Part shown: one piece after another, positions 8,421 through 16,876 of the stretch
Layout of the letters: every line of letters begins with the position of its first letter
How positions within the stretch are numbered: position 1 is the first letter of the stretch
Assembly: GCA_045595745.1 (NCBI GenBank)
Contig: JAZOBB010000053.1
Span: 1-53,960 of the forward strand
DNA: 53,960 nucleotides
Origin: RGIG1666 sp045595745
GTDB taxonomy: Bacteria > Bacillota > Clostridia > UBA1381 > UBA9506
Direction: 5' to 3'
Position numbers and translations under genes: made by a program
Notes under the pieces: model-generated
Database searches by the model: none
What the model was told of the DNA's origin: nothing
The model's input: only the letters and a program-made list of their open reading frames with translations

Positions 8421-8912
8421 TTGAGTGAGAAGACAGGGGTTGCTTTTTCGGAAACCAAAGAACAGGCACAAAAGCTTAGTGCGGTAATCGAAAAGCACAA
8501 AAATGAAAACGGCGCACTTATTCCGGTTCTGCATGAGGCTCAGGAAATTTACGGCTATTTGCCGATTGAGGTTCAGCAGAAAATTGCAGAGGGCCTTAAT
8601 GTATCTATGGCAGAAATATATGGTGTTGTTACATTCTACACCCAATTTTCGGTAAATCCCAAGGGCAAATATAAAATTGGTGTTTGCTTGGGAACTGCCT
8701 GCTATGTTAAAGGTTCGGGAAATATTTTGGATAAAATTAAAGAAAAACTTGGTATTGACGTTGATGAATGCACACCTGACGGTAAGTTTTCAATTGATGC
8801 TACCCGTTGTATCGGTGCATGCGGCTTGGCACCCGTAATGACCATAAATGATGATGTTTACGGTCGTTTGGTTCCTGAGGATATTGACGGAATTTTAGAA
8901 AAATATATGTAA
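8421..8912 (+). CDS. hydC: NuoE-like thioredoxin-fold [2Fe-2S] subunit of NADH-dependent [FeFe] hydrogenase (HydC)
   Basis: A 163-residue protein when read from the TTG at 8421, which sits behind AAGGAGGT; upstream in-frame starts lack a ribosome binding site. The family is the NuoE/24-kDa subunit: four cysteines in GVCLGTACYVKGSG and CIGACGLAP bind a [2Fe-2S] cluster. In the HydABC trimer it passes electrons between the flavin subunit and the hydrogenase subunit. It is followed by the NuoF-like and [FeFe]-hydrogenase genes in the order expected for hydC-hydB-hydA. The alternative, a Complex I gene, is unlikely because no other nuo genes are present. Confidence 0.9.
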   Translation: MSEKTGVAFSETKEQAQKLSAVIEKHKNENGALIPVLHEAQEIYGYLPIEVQQKIAEGLNVSMAEIYGVVTFYTQFSVNPKGKYKIGVCLGTACYVKGSGNILDKIKEKLGIDVDECTPDGKFSIDATRCIGACGLAPVMTINDDVYGRLVPEDIDGILEKYM

Positions 8913-8984
8913 TTTAATCGGTTTAAACTTAAAAATCTTTCTATTAATTAGGAAAGAAAAAAGTGAATGAAAAGAGGTCTTAGA

Positions 8985-10880
8985 ATGAAGAGCTTATCCG
9001 AACTTGGTTTAATAAAAGATAAAAAGAAAGATTATGTTAATCTTCGCTTGGAAGATAAAGCCGACGCAAAAGCATCGGCAGGGGAGTCTAAAGTAAGGGC
9101 TCATGTTTTAGTCTGTGGCGGTACAGGCTGTACCTCGTCAGGCAGTCAGAAAATAATTCATGAGTTTGAAAATCAGATTACAGCAAACGGAATTGCAGAA
9201 GAGGTTAAGGTTATTAAAACCGGCTGTTTCGGTCTTTGTGCATTAGGTCCGATTGTTGTTGTATATCCTGAGGGTGCTTTTTACAGTATGGTTAAGGTCG
9301 AGGATGTTGAAGAAATTGTAAAAGAACACTTAGTAGGTGGTCGTATTGTTAAGCATCTTCTTTATGATGAAACAGTTGAAAACGACTCGATTAAATCTTT
9401 AAACGAGGTTAATTTCTATAAAAAACAGCGTCGTATTGCACTTCGAAACTGCGGTGTTATTAATCCCGAGGATATCGAGGAGTACATAGCTATCGACGGT
9501 TATCAGGCTTTGGGAAAAGTACTTACAAGTATGACTCCTGAGCAGGTTATTGAAGAGGTTAAAGAATCCGGTCTGCGCGGCCGCGGCGGTGCAGGTTTTT
9601 CAACCGGTATGAAATGGATGTTTACTGCACGTGCAAACGGTGAAAACGGCAAATATGTTTGCTGTAATGCCGATGAAGGTGACCCGGGTGCTTTCATGGA
9701 CAGAAGTATTTTAGAGGGTGACCCGCACGCGATTATCGAAGCAATGGCAATTGCAGCTTATGCAGTTGGTGCTGACCAGGGTTATATTTACATACGTGCT
9801 GAATATCCGATTGCGGTTAAACGTTTGCAGATTGCAATTGACCAGGCTAAAGAATACGGTCTTTTGGGCGAAAATATTTTTGGTACTGATTTTAAATTTA
9901 ATCTTGATATAAGACTTGGTGCAGGAGCATTTGTGTGCGGTGAAGAAACTGCGCTTATGACTTCTATCGAGGGTCATCGCGGTGAGCCGAGACCGAGACC
10001 GCCGTTCCCGGCAAATAAAGGTCTGTGGCAGAAGCCTACTTTATTAAATAACGTTGAAACCTATGCAAATATTACTCAGATTATTAATAACGGTGCAGAA
10101 TGGTTTAAATCCATCGGAACTGAAAAAAGTAAGGGTACTAAAGTTTTTGCTCTGGGCGGTAAAATTAAAAACACCGGTCTGGTTGAAATCCCGATGGGAA
10201 CAACTCTTCGTGAAATCGTTGAAGAAATTGGTGGCGGTATCCCGAACGGAAAGAAATTTAAAGCTGCTCAGACGGGCGGACCTTCGGGCGGATGTATTCC
10301 GGCATCGCTTATTGATATAGAAATTGATTACGATTCACTTATCCAAATTGGCTCAATGATGGGCTCGGGCGGTCTTATCGTTATGGATGAGGATACCTGT
10401 ATGGTTGATATCGCTAAATTCTTCTTAGAGTTTACGGTTGATGAATCCTGCGGTAAGTGTACACCGTGCCGTGTGGGAACAAAACGTATGCTCGAGATTT
10501 TAGACCGAATAACAAAGGGCAAAGGAACTTTAGAGGATTTAGACCGTTTGGAAGTTTTGGCAGACAGCATTAAGTCTTCTGCTTTGTGCGGTCTGGGTCA
10601 GACAGCACCCAATCCTGTTTTGAGCACTCTTCGTTATTTCCGTGATGAATATGTTGCTCACGTTGTTGATAAAAAATGTCCTGCAGGTGTATGTAAGGAC
10701 CTCTTAAGTTATAAGATTGATGAAGCTAAATGTAAGGGTTGCGGAATCTGTGCTAAAAATTGTCCTGTTGGGGCAATCAGCGGTCAGGTTAAAAATCCGT
10801 ACCACATCGATCCTGCCGTTTGCGTAAAATGCGGCGTTTGTATGTCGAAGTGCCCGTTTAAGGCAATTTCGAATAAATAA
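8985..10880 (+). CDS. hydB: NuoF-like flavin subunit of NADH-dependent [FeFe] hydrogenase (HydB)
   Basis: About 631 residues. An N-terminal thioredoxin-like [2Fe-2S] domain (VCGGTGCTSSGS, CFGLCALGP) is followed by the NuoF core with the FMN/NAD(H) glycine-rich segment GRGGAGFSTGMKW, then SCGKCTPCRVG for a [4Fe-4S] cluster. A C-terminal 2[4Fe-4S] ferredoxin module has CKGCGICAKNCP and CVKCGVCMSKCP. This fused layout is typical of HydB of bifurcating hydrogenases and the related NfnB/HndC proteins. It exchanges electrons with NAD(H) in the cytoplasm. I chose ATG 8985 because AGAGGT lies 6 bp upstream; ATG 8967, in frame and behind AGGAAAG, would add six residues. Confidence 0.93.
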   Translation: MKSLSELGLIKDKKKDYVNLRLEDKADAKASAGESKVRAHVLVCGGTGCTSSGSQKIIHEFENQITANGIAEEVKVIKTGCFGLCALGPIVVVYPEGAFYSMVKVEDVEEIVKEHLVGGRIVKHLLYDETVENDSIKSLNEVNFYKKQRRIALRNCGVINPEDIEEYIAIDGYQALGKVLTSMTPEQVIEEVKESGLRGRGGAGFSTGMKWMFTARANGENGKYVCCNADEGDPGAFMDRSILEGDPHAIIEAMAIAAYAVGADQGYIYIRAEYPIAVKRLQIAIDQAKEYGLLGENIFGTDFKFNLDIRLGAGAFVCGEETALMTSIEGHRGEPRPRPPFPANKGLWQKPTLLNNVETYANITQIINNGAEWFKSIGTEKSKGTKVFALGGKIKNTGLVEIPMGTTLREIVEEIGGGIPNGKKFKAAQTGGPSGGCIPASLIDIEIDYDSLIQIGSMMGSGGLIVMDEDTCMVDIAKFFLEFTVDESCGKCTPCRVGTKRMLEILDRITKGKGTLEDLDRLEVLADSIKSSALCGLGQTAPNPVLSTLRYFRDEYVAHVVDKKCPAGVCKDLLSYKIDEAKCKGCGICAKNCPVGAISGQVKNPYHIDPAVCVKCGVCMSKCPFKAISNK

Positions 10881-10900
10881 CAAAGGAGGGGAAAACGAAT

Positions 10901-12643
10901 ATGGAAATGGTAAACATTAAAATTAACGGGGAAGCGATAAGCGTCCCGAGTGATTATACAATTTTGCAGGCTGCAAGACAGGCGGGAATTGATATTCCTA
11001 CACTCTGTTATTTAAAAGGAGTAAACGAAATCGGTGCCTGCCGTATGTGTCTCGTTGAGGTTAAGGGTGCAAGAGGTCTTGTTACCGCTTGTGTGTATCC
11101 TGTAAACGAGGGTATGGAGGTGTTTACAAACACCGAAAAAGTACGTGTTGCAAGAAGAACAGTTTTAGAGCTGACCTTGTCTAACCACGAAAGAAAATGC
11201 TTAACTTGCCCAAGAAATCAGAACTGTGAGCTTCAGAGATTGGCAGATGAGCTTAATGTAACAGATATTGCGTTTGAGGGCGAAATCTCAAAGCACGAGA
11301 TTGACGATATGTCGCCGTCAATCGTTCGTGACAATAACAAATGTATCCTTTGCCGTCGATGCATCAGCACTTGTAAAAAGATTCAGACAGTTGGTGTAAT
11401 TGATGCACAGGGTCGTGGATTTGCTACAAAAATAGGCTGTACCTTTGATAAGTCGTTAAATGATACCGACTGCGTAATGTGCGGTCAGTGTATCGCTGCT
11501 TGCCCTGTTGGTGCTCTTTATGAAAAAGACAGCACAAAGGCAGTATGGGCAGCTTTGGCTGACGAAACAAAACACGTTGTAGTTCAGACTGCTCCGGCAG
11601 TTCGTGTAGCTTTGGGTGAAGAATTTGGTATGCCAATCGGAACACGTGTTACCGGTAAAATGGCAACTGCACTTAAAAAGCTTGGCTTTGACAAGGTGTT
11701 TGATACTGACTTCGCGGCTGACCTTACCATTATGGAAGAGGGAACAGAGTTAATCGGTCGTATCAAAGAGGGCGGCAAGTTCCCGATGATTACATCCTGT
11801 AGTCCGGGTTGGGTTAAGTTCTGTGAGCATAACTTCCCTGACTTATTAGATAATCTTTCAACCGCAAAATCACCGCACGAAATGTATGGCGCAATTATAA
11901 AATCCTACTATGCAGAAAAAGAAGGTATTGACCCTAAGGATATTTTCGTGGTTTCGGTTATGCCTTGTACTGCTAAAAAATTCGAAAGCCAAAGAGAAGA
12001 GCTTAAAGGAACGGGATATCCTGATGTTGATGCAGTTTTAACAACTCGTGAGCTTGCTAAAATGATTAAAGAAGCTCGTCTTGATTTTGAAAAACTGCCT
12101 GACTCGGGATTTGATAATCCGTTTGGAGAGGCAGCAACCGGCGCAGGTGTTATATTCGGTGCAACCGGTGGTGTTATGGAGGCAGCTCTTCGTACCGTTT
12201 CTGAGGTGCTGACGGGTAAATCCTTTGACGAGATTGAATATACTGCGGTTCGCGGTATTGAAGGAATTAAAGAAGCAACTGTTACAATCGGTGATTTAGA
12301 TGTTAAGGTTGCTGTAGCACACGGTCTTGGCAATGCCCGCGCGTTACTTGAAAAGGTAAGAAGCGGCGAGGCAGATTATCACTTTATAGAGATAATGGCT
12401 TGCCCCGGTGGATGTGTAACCGGCGGCGGACAGCCGATTCAGTCAGCTAAGGTTAAAGCCGAAATTGACCTTAAAGCAGCAAGAGCAAAGGCAATTTATG
12501 ACGAAGACCGTAGCTTGCCAATCAGAAAATCACATGAGAATCCGTTTATTAAGATGCTCTATGATGAATATTTAGGCGAGCCTTGCGGACATAAGTCGCA
12601 TAAGCTGTTGCATACACATTATGTAAAGAGAGATAAATATTAA
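10901..12643 (+). CDS. hydA: NADH/ferredoxin-dependent [FeFe] hydrogenase catalytic subunit (HydA)
   Basis: A 580-residue [FeFe] hydrogenase. In order it has an N-terminal plant-type [2Fe-2S] domain (CYLKGVNEIGACRMC), a His/Cys [4Fe-4S] segment (HERKCLTCPRNQNC), a 2[4Fe-4S] domain (CILCRRCISTC, CVMCGQCIAAC), and the three H-cluster motifs TSCSPGWVKFCE, MPCTAKKFE and MACPGGCVTGGGQP. It reduces protons to H2; with HydB and HydC it probably confurcates electrons from reduced ferredoxin and NADH. The ATG follows AGGAGGGG. Maturases HydEFG are not in the window. A 12-bp terminator follows. Confidence 0.96.
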   Translation: MEMVNIKINGEAISVPSDYTILQAARQAGIDIPTLCYLKGVNEIGACRMCLVEVKGARGLVTACVYPVNEGMEVFTNTEKVRVARRTVLELTLSNHERKCLTCPRNQNCELQRLADELNVTDIAFEGEISKHEIDDMSPSIVRDNNKCILCRRCISTCKKIQTVGVIDAQGRGFATKIGCTFDKSLNDTDCVMCGQCIAACPVGALYEKDSTKAVWAALADETKHVVVQTAPAVRVALGEEFGMPIGTRVTGKMATALKKLGFDKVFDTDFAADLTIMEEGTELIGRIKEGGKFPMITSCSPGWVKFCEHNFPDLLDNLSTAKSPHEMYGAIIKSYYAEKEGIDPKDIFVVSVMPCTAKKFESQREELKGTGYPDVDAVLTTRELAKMIKEARLDFEKLPDSGFDNPFGEAATGAGVIFGATGGVMEAALRTVSEVLTGKSFDEIEYTAVRGIEGIKEATVTIGDLDVKVAVAHGLGNARALLEKVRSGEADYHFIEIMACPGGCVTGGGQPIQSAKVKAEIDLKAARAKAIYDEDRSLPIRKSHENPFIKMLYDEYLGEPCGHKSHKLLHTHYVKRDKY

Positions 12644-12650
12644 AATAGTA

Positions 12651-12677
12651 GGGACTGTAGCAAAATGCTACAGTCCC
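12651..12677 (+). terminator. Hairpin terminator between hydA and the leftward small ORF
   Basis: A perfect 12-bp stem GGGACTGTAGCA/TGCTACAGTCCC around AAA, followed by ATTTCATTT on the plus strand. The U-tract is weak on both strands, so it may serve both converging transcripts. A truncated look-alike occurs at 19017-19036. Confidence 0.65.
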
Positions 12678-12737
12678 ATTTCATTTACATATTACCAAGA
12701 ATCTCCTTGCATTAACAAATTAAACTCAGCTTTTTTC

Positions 12738-12872
12738 TTAATAAATTTCGTTGTCCTCTTGATTAATGTACATTTCCTCTAGCTCAAGTTGTTTTTGCGT
12801 CAGCTGTTCAATTGTTTCTGCTACTGTGGCAGCTAATGAATAGTAAAGTTCTTTGTAATTTGTTTCTTCCAT
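12738..12872 (-). CDS. Small 44-residue acidic helical protein of unknown function
   Basis: The ORF starts at ATG 12872 and stops at TAA 12740-12738. A strong AGGAGGAAAAACC ribosome binding site precedes it. The product begins MEETNYKELYYSLAATVAE and continues with a Glu/Gln/Leu-rich stretch that should form one amphipathic or coiled-coil helix, with no signal peptide or membrane segment. I do not recognise a named family. It lies about 20 bases downstream of the terminator of a structured RNA with its own promoter, so its expression is probably controlled by read-through. The clean ribosome binding site, in-frame stop and context support a real gene. Confidence 0.65.
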   Translation of the reverse strand: MEETNYKELYYSLAATVAETIEQLTQKQLELEEMYINQEDNEIY

Positions 12873-12892
12873 GGTTTTTCCTCCTCTAAATT

Positions 12893-13045
12893 AAAAAATG
12901 CGTGACTCCAATCGAAGCCACGCACGAAAAACGAAGCTTTGATTTCTGTTGTCACGCAGTTTCATACAAGCAGAAGTATGAAAATCCAAGCCTACGTTTT
13001 TACCAAACGTAAACTTCTGCTTGTTAAAATATTAAACTACGTGAC
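12893..13045 (-). ncRNA. Structured leader RNA with riboswitch-like terminator/antiterminator (no recognised class)
   Basis: Transcribed leftward from the promoter at 13052-13080, with G13045 as the likely +1. P1 pairs 13045-13034 with 12962-12951 (12 bp, one G-U). P2 pairs 13023-13013 with 12977-12967 (11 bp, perfect). P3 is a 7-bp hairpin, 13011-13005 with 12999-12993, loop GGTAA. A 9-bp terminator stem (TGCGTGGCT/AGTCACGCA) with six Us ends near 12893. The 3' strand of P1 (TGCGTGAC) is also perfectly complementary to the terminator's 3' arm (GTCACGCA), so P1 and antiterminator are mutually exclusive. This is the layout of a transcription-attenuating riboswitch. It does not match the riboswitch consensuses I can recall. 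A stand-alone small RNA is the alternative. Confidence 0.65.
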
Positions 13046-13051
13046 AAATAT

Positions 13052-13080
13052 ATTATAACACAAATTTCAACATTTGTCCA
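13052..13080 (-). promoter_or_regulatory. Sigma-A promoter of the structured leader RNA
   Basis: On the minus strand TGGACA (13080-13075), a 17-bp spacer, and TATAAT (13057-13052) preceded by an extended TG. The expected start, 7 nt downstream, is the first base of helix P1. Confidence 0.75.
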
Positions 13081-13182
13081 GTATTTTTTACCAATTTATT
13101 CCAATTTATTTTTGGCGGTTTAAATAAAGAGGAATTAGATAATTTTAATAATTAATTTTTTATGTTTTATGACAATTGCACC

Positions 13183-13211
13183 TTGCAAGCTGTCGTTTTT
13201 TTTTGTATAAT
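13183..13211 (+). promoter_or_regulatory. Sigma-A promoter of the DUF1846 gene
   Basis: TTGCAA (13183-13188), 17-bp spacer with a T-run, TATAAT (13206-13211). It is 40 bp upstream of the ATG and divergent from the leader-RNA promoter. Confidence 0.65.
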
Positions 13212-13250
13212 AATTAAGAATGGGTTTATTTTAGGAAAAGAGGTGCAAAA

Positions 13251-14741
13251 ATGTCTAAAATAGGTTTTGATAATGACAAATATTTGCAAATGCAGTCAGA
13301 GCATATTAACAAACGAATTGCTCAGTTTGGCGGAAAGCTCTATCTAGAGTTTGGCGGAAAGCTGTTTGATGACTATCATGCGGCAAGGGTTTTGCCCGGA
13401 TTTCAGCCTGACAGCAAGCTTAGAATGCTTTTGCAGTTAAAGGACAAGGTCGAAATAGTAATCGCCATAAATTCTGCAGACATTGAAAAAAACAAGCTGC
13501 GTGGCGATTTGGGTATAACCTATGATTTAGATGTTTTGCGTTTGATTGACTGCTTCAGACAAATTGGCTTATTTGTGGGCAGTGTTGTTATGACACAGTT
13601 TAGGGGTCAGCCTACGGCAGAGGCTTTTCAAAGAAGATTAGAAATGCTTGGTGTTAAGGTTTACAGACACTATCCTATCGAGGGCTATCCGTCAGATATC
13701 CCTAAAATTGTGAGTGACGAGGGTTACGGCAGTAATGAATATATCGAAACCAGCCGAGAGCTTGTTGTTGTTACAGCTCCCGGACCGGGCAGCGGCAAGA
13801 TGGCAACCTGCCTTTCTCAGCTCTATCATGAGCATAAGAGGGGTATTCAGGCAGGATATGCGAAGTTTGAAACCTTCCCAATTTGGAATTTGCCGCTCGG
13901 ACATCCTGTAAATCTTGCTTATGAGGCTGCAACAGCAGATTTAAATGATGTTAATATGCTTGACCCGTTTCATTTAGAGGCATACGGTGAGACTACCGTT
14001 AACTATAACCGCGATGTAGAGATTTTCCCCGTTTTGCGTGCGATGTTCGAAAGAATTGTCGGAAAATGTCCTTATAAATCGCCTACCGATATGGGTGTTA
14101 ATATGGCAGGTAACTGCATTGTTGATGACGAGGCAACAAAAGAGGCATCACAGCAGGAGATTATCCGTCGTTATTATACTGCTCTGTGCGAACAGAGAAA
14201 GGGTATAATCGGTGAAGATGTAGTTTTAAAGCTTGAAATTTTAATGAACAAGGCAGGAATTTCTCAGCATGACCGTCCTGTTATTGCACCTGCAATTCAA
14301 AAAGCTGCATTAACAGGTGCACCTGCGGCGGCAATGCAGCTGCCCGACGGTACCATTGTTACCGGAAAGACCTCGGATTTGCTCGGTGCATCATCGGCAC
14401 TTTTGTTAAATGCGCTTAAAACTCTTGCGGGAATTGATGATGGTGCACATTTGATTTCGCCGGCTATTTTAGAGCCTATTCAGCACTTAAAGGTCGACCA
14501 TTTAGGAAACCGAAATCCAAGACTTCATACTGACGAGGCACTTATTGCGCTTTCGATTTGTGCTGCAACGGACCACAGAGCAGAGCTTGCTATGGAACAG
14601 CTTGGTAAGCTACGCGGATGCGATGCTCATTCTTCGGTAATATTGTCGCATGTCGATGAAAAGGTTTTCAAAAGATTGGGAATTAATATTACTTGTGAGC
14701 CTAATTATAAGGTTAAACCTGTGGAGCATAGTTTGTCATAA
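13251..14741 (+). CDS. DUF1846 domain-containing protein
   Basis: A 496-residue protein, full length for DUF1846, a family common in Firmicutes. Recognisable blocks are the N-terminal GFDNDKYLQMQSEHI, the acidic/hydrophobic FGGKLFDDYHAARVLPGF, the glycine-rich APGPGSGKMATCLSQLYHE, which resembles a nucleotide-binding loop, and PTDMGVNMAG. No signal peptide or membrane segment is visible. The biochemical function is not established to my knowledge; a nucleotide-binding or ATP-dependent ligase-like activity is suggested only by the glycine-rich loop. The ATG follows AAGAGGTG. It is monocistronic, between its own promoter and a 17-bp terminator. Confidence 0.9.
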   Translation: MSKIGFDNDKYLQMQSEHINKRIAQFGGKLYLEFGGKLFDDYHAARVLPGFQPDSKLRMLLQLKDKVEIVIAINSADIEKNKLRGDLGITYDLDVLRLIDCFRQIGLFVGSVVMTQFRGQPTAEAFQRRLEMLGVKVYRHYPIEGYPSDIPKIVSDEGYGSNEYIETSRELVVVTAPGPGSGKMATCLSQLYHEHKRGIQAGYAKFETFPIWNLPLGHPVNLAYEAATADLNDVNMLDPFHLEAYGETTVNYNRDVEIFPVLRAMFERIVGKCPYKSPTDMGVNMAGNCIVDDEATKEASQQEIIRRYYTALCEQRKGIIGEDVVLKLEILMNKAGISQHDRPVIAPAIQKAALTGAPAAAMQLPDGTIVTGKTSDLLGASSALLLNALKTLAGIDDGAHLISPAILEPIQHLKVDHLGNRNPRLHTDEALIALSICAATDHRAELAMEQLGKLRGCDAHSSVILSHVDEKVFKRLGINITCEPNYKVKPVEHSLS

Positions 14742-14781
14742 ATAATAAAACTGATGCCAAGTGCATCAGTTTTATTATTTG
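14741..14781. terminator. Long bidirectional-type terminator hairpin after the DUF1846 gene
   Basis: A perfect 17-bp inverted repeat, AATAATAAAACTGATGC/GCATCAGTTTTATTATT, around a 5-base loop. The T-rich 3' arm provides the U-tract. It begins on the last base of the DUF1846 stop codon. Confidence 0.85.
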
Positions 14782-14863
14782 AACAGTTAAAATGTTTCGT
14801 TTTAATAAAAAATGGACTATAATAAAGTAAAGATAAAAATAACATCGTAAATAGGTGATAAAA

Positions 14864-15532
14864 ATGAAAAAACTAATTACATTAGAAGATGTAAGAAAAA
14901 ATCGTGATATTCGCACTTATATGGAGCGCGGAAATGAAAATCTTAAAGCAAAAGGATTTACAGAGCATTCGTTCATTCATGCAGAGCTTGTTGCAAAAAA
15001 TGCCGCAGATATTTTAGAAACACTTGGCTATAGCGAGCGCGAGCAGGACTTGGCACGTATTGCAGGCTTTATGCACGATATAGGAAATACAATAAACAGA
15101 GAAGACCACGCTCAAAGCGGTGCATTAATTGCATTTCGATTGCTTTCAGATATGGGCATGGAGGCAGAAGAGGTTGCTATTATTATGTCTGCAATCGGAA
15201 ATCACAACGAGGGTAGCGGAACTCCAGTAAACCCTGTGTCTGCCGCGCTTATTTTAGCAGATAAATCAGATGTGCGTCGCTCACGTGTGCGCAACAAGGA
15301 CGTAGCAAATTTCGATATTCATGACAGAGTTAATTATTCTGCTACAAAATCTGAAATAAGTGTTGATAACGCACGTGGAGAAATAACTCTGAAACTGACT
15401 ATCGACCCGGAGTTAAGCTCTATTATGGACTATTTTGAAATTTTTATGGAGCGTATGATGATGAACAGACGTGCTGCGCTTTTATTAAATATGAAGTTTT
15501 GTCTTGTTATTAACGATACAAAATTAATGTAA
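14864..15532 (+). CDS. HD-domain metal-dependent phosphohydrolase
   Basis: A 222-residue protein with the HD signature: histidines at 35 and 39, HD at 71-72 in FMHDIGN, and the downstream GNHNEG that usually provides further metal ligands. HD enzymes hydrolyse phosphomonoesters, phosphodiesters or nucleotides using two metals; the substrate here is unknown. I start at ATG 14864 because AGGTGA lies 5 bp upstream; GTG 14855 overlaps that ribosome binding site. A TATAAT at 14818-14823 may belong to its promoter. It precedes the threonine operon but is separated from it by a distinct promoter. Confidence 0.85.
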   Translation: MKKLITLEDVRKNRDIRTYMERGNENLKAKGFTEHSFIHAELVAKNAADILETLGYSEREQDLARIAGFMHDIGNTINREDHAQSGALIAFRLLSDMGMEAEEVAIIMSAIGNHNEGSGTPVNPVSAALILADKSDVRRSRVRNKDVANFDIHDRVNYSATKSEISVDNARGEITLKLTIDPELSSIMDYFEIFMERMMMNRRAALLLNMKFCLVINDTKLM

Positions 15533-15567
15533 TGTGCGAAAAAACGACAGAAAATTTTTTAAAACTC

Positions 15568-15596
15568 TTGACCGAATGAATATTATCATATATAAT
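15568..15596 (+). promoter_or_regulatory. Sigma-A promoter of hom-thrB-lysC
   Basis: TTGACC (15568-15573), 17-bp spacer, TATAAT (15591-15596). The 60-nt leader contains two small hairpins, TATGT/ACATA and TGATGC/GCATCA, just before the AGGAGG. No T-box-like or riboswitch-like structure was seen. Confidence 0.7.
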
Positions 15597-15664
15597 ATTA
15601 ACATTAATAAAATAGGATAGCTATGTGAAATACATATGATGCAAGCATCACAGGAGGTTGCAAA

Positions 15665-16873
15665 ATGATAAAAGTAGCAATAATGGGCTTTGGTACAGTC
15701 GGCTCGGGTGTTTATGAAATTATACGCAACAATGCATCCGGCTTAGAGCGTAAATCCGGTCAGAAAATTGATATTAAATATATTTTAGATATCAGAGATT
15801 TTGAGGACCATCCCGAAAAGAATTTGTTTACTAAAAACTTTGACGACATATTAAACGATGATGAAGTTAAGGTTGTTATCGAGGTTATGGGCGGTCTTAA
15901 CCCCGCTTATGATTTTTCTAAAAAGGCTCTTTTGGCAGGGAAAAGTGTTATAACATCTAACAAAGAGCTTGTTGCAACCCACGGAACAGAGCTTTTAAAA
16001 ATTGCTGAAGAGAAAAACTGCAACTATTTATTTGAAGCATCGGTTGGCGGCGGTATTCCGATTTTACGTCCGCTTAATCAGTGTATGGCAGCGAATAATG
16101 TAGAGACTGTTTACGGGATTTTAAACGGTACGACTAACTATATTCTGACAAAAATGTTTAAAGAAGGTGCTGCTTTTTCAGAGGCACTTGCTCAGGCACA
16201 GGAGCTTGGTTATGCAGAGCGCAATCCCGAAGCAGATGTTGAGGGTCACGATGCCTGCCGTAAAATTGCAATTTTAGCATCACTTGCATCGGGTAAATTT
16301 GTTGATTATAAAAATGTTGCAACTGAAGGTATAACAGCTATCACAAAAAATGACGTTGCTTTTGCATCGAAAATAAACAGTGTTATTAAATTAGTAGGAT
16401 ATGCAAAATTTGACTCAAATGGCAAGGTTTATGCACGTGTGTGTCCTATGGTTATTTCAAAAGAGCATCAGATGTCAGACGTAAGCGATGTGTTTAACGC
16501 AGTAATGGTACACGGCGACTTTGTAGATGACGTAATGTTTTATGGTAGAGGCGCAGGTAAGCTCCCGACTGCAAGTGCAGTTGTTGCTGACGTTGTTGAT
16601 GCTGTTAAGCATCTTGAAAGACGCGTTATGATAAAATGGGAAGAGCCTGGCGAAAACATTATGCTTGACCCAATGGAAATTCCTACAAAATATATGGTAA
16701 GAACAACAAATTCTATGCTTGTTAACGGCTTTATCGGTGCAAGTATGATTGGAAACTGTAAAGGCGAAAACGGCACAGAATATGCATTTGTAACCGGCTT
16801 TGTAACTGAAAAACAGTTGAAAGAAAAATTGGGAGCTGCTGACAGCTTTATAAGAATGCTGCCGGAGGCTTAA
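15665..16873 (+). CDS. hom: Homoserine dehydrogenase
   Basis: A 402-residue enzyme that reduces aspartate-semialdehyde to homoserine with NAD(P)H, the branch point to threonine and methionine. The Rossmann motif GFGTVGSGVYE is at residues 8-18, followed by VIEVMGG, TSNKELVATHG and the catalytic-domain signature GILNGTTNYIL. At 402 residues it is a little shorter than the roughly 430-residue forms with a full C-terminal ACT domain, so the regulatory region may be reduced. The ATG follows CAGGAGG. thrB begins 3 bp after its stop, so the two are translationally linked. Confidence 0.96.
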   Translation: MIKVAIMGFGTVGSGVYEIIRNNASGLERKSGQKIDIKYILDIRDFEDHPEKNLFTKNFDDILNDDEVKVVIEVMGGLNPAYDFSKKALLAGKSVITSNKELVATHGTELLKIAEEKNCNYLFEASVGGGIPILRPLNQCMAANNVETVYGILNGTTNYILTKMFKEGAAFSEALAQAQELGYAERNPEADVEGHDACRKIAILASLASGKFVDYKNVATEGITAITKNDVAFASKINSVIKLVGYAKFDSNGKVYARVCPMVISKEHQMSDVSDVFNAVMVHGDFVDDVMFYGRGAGKLPTASAVVADVVDAVKHLERRVMIKWEEPGENIMLDPMEIPTKYMVRTTNSMLVNGFIGASMIGNCKGENGTEYAFVTGFVTEKQLKEKLGAADSFIRMLPEA

Positions 16874-16876
16874 AAG

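Noticed and set aside
12893..13045. 6S RNA
   Set aside because: It is shorter than typical 6S RNA, lacks the large central bubble, and contains a terminator with antiterminator complementarity and a downstream ORF.
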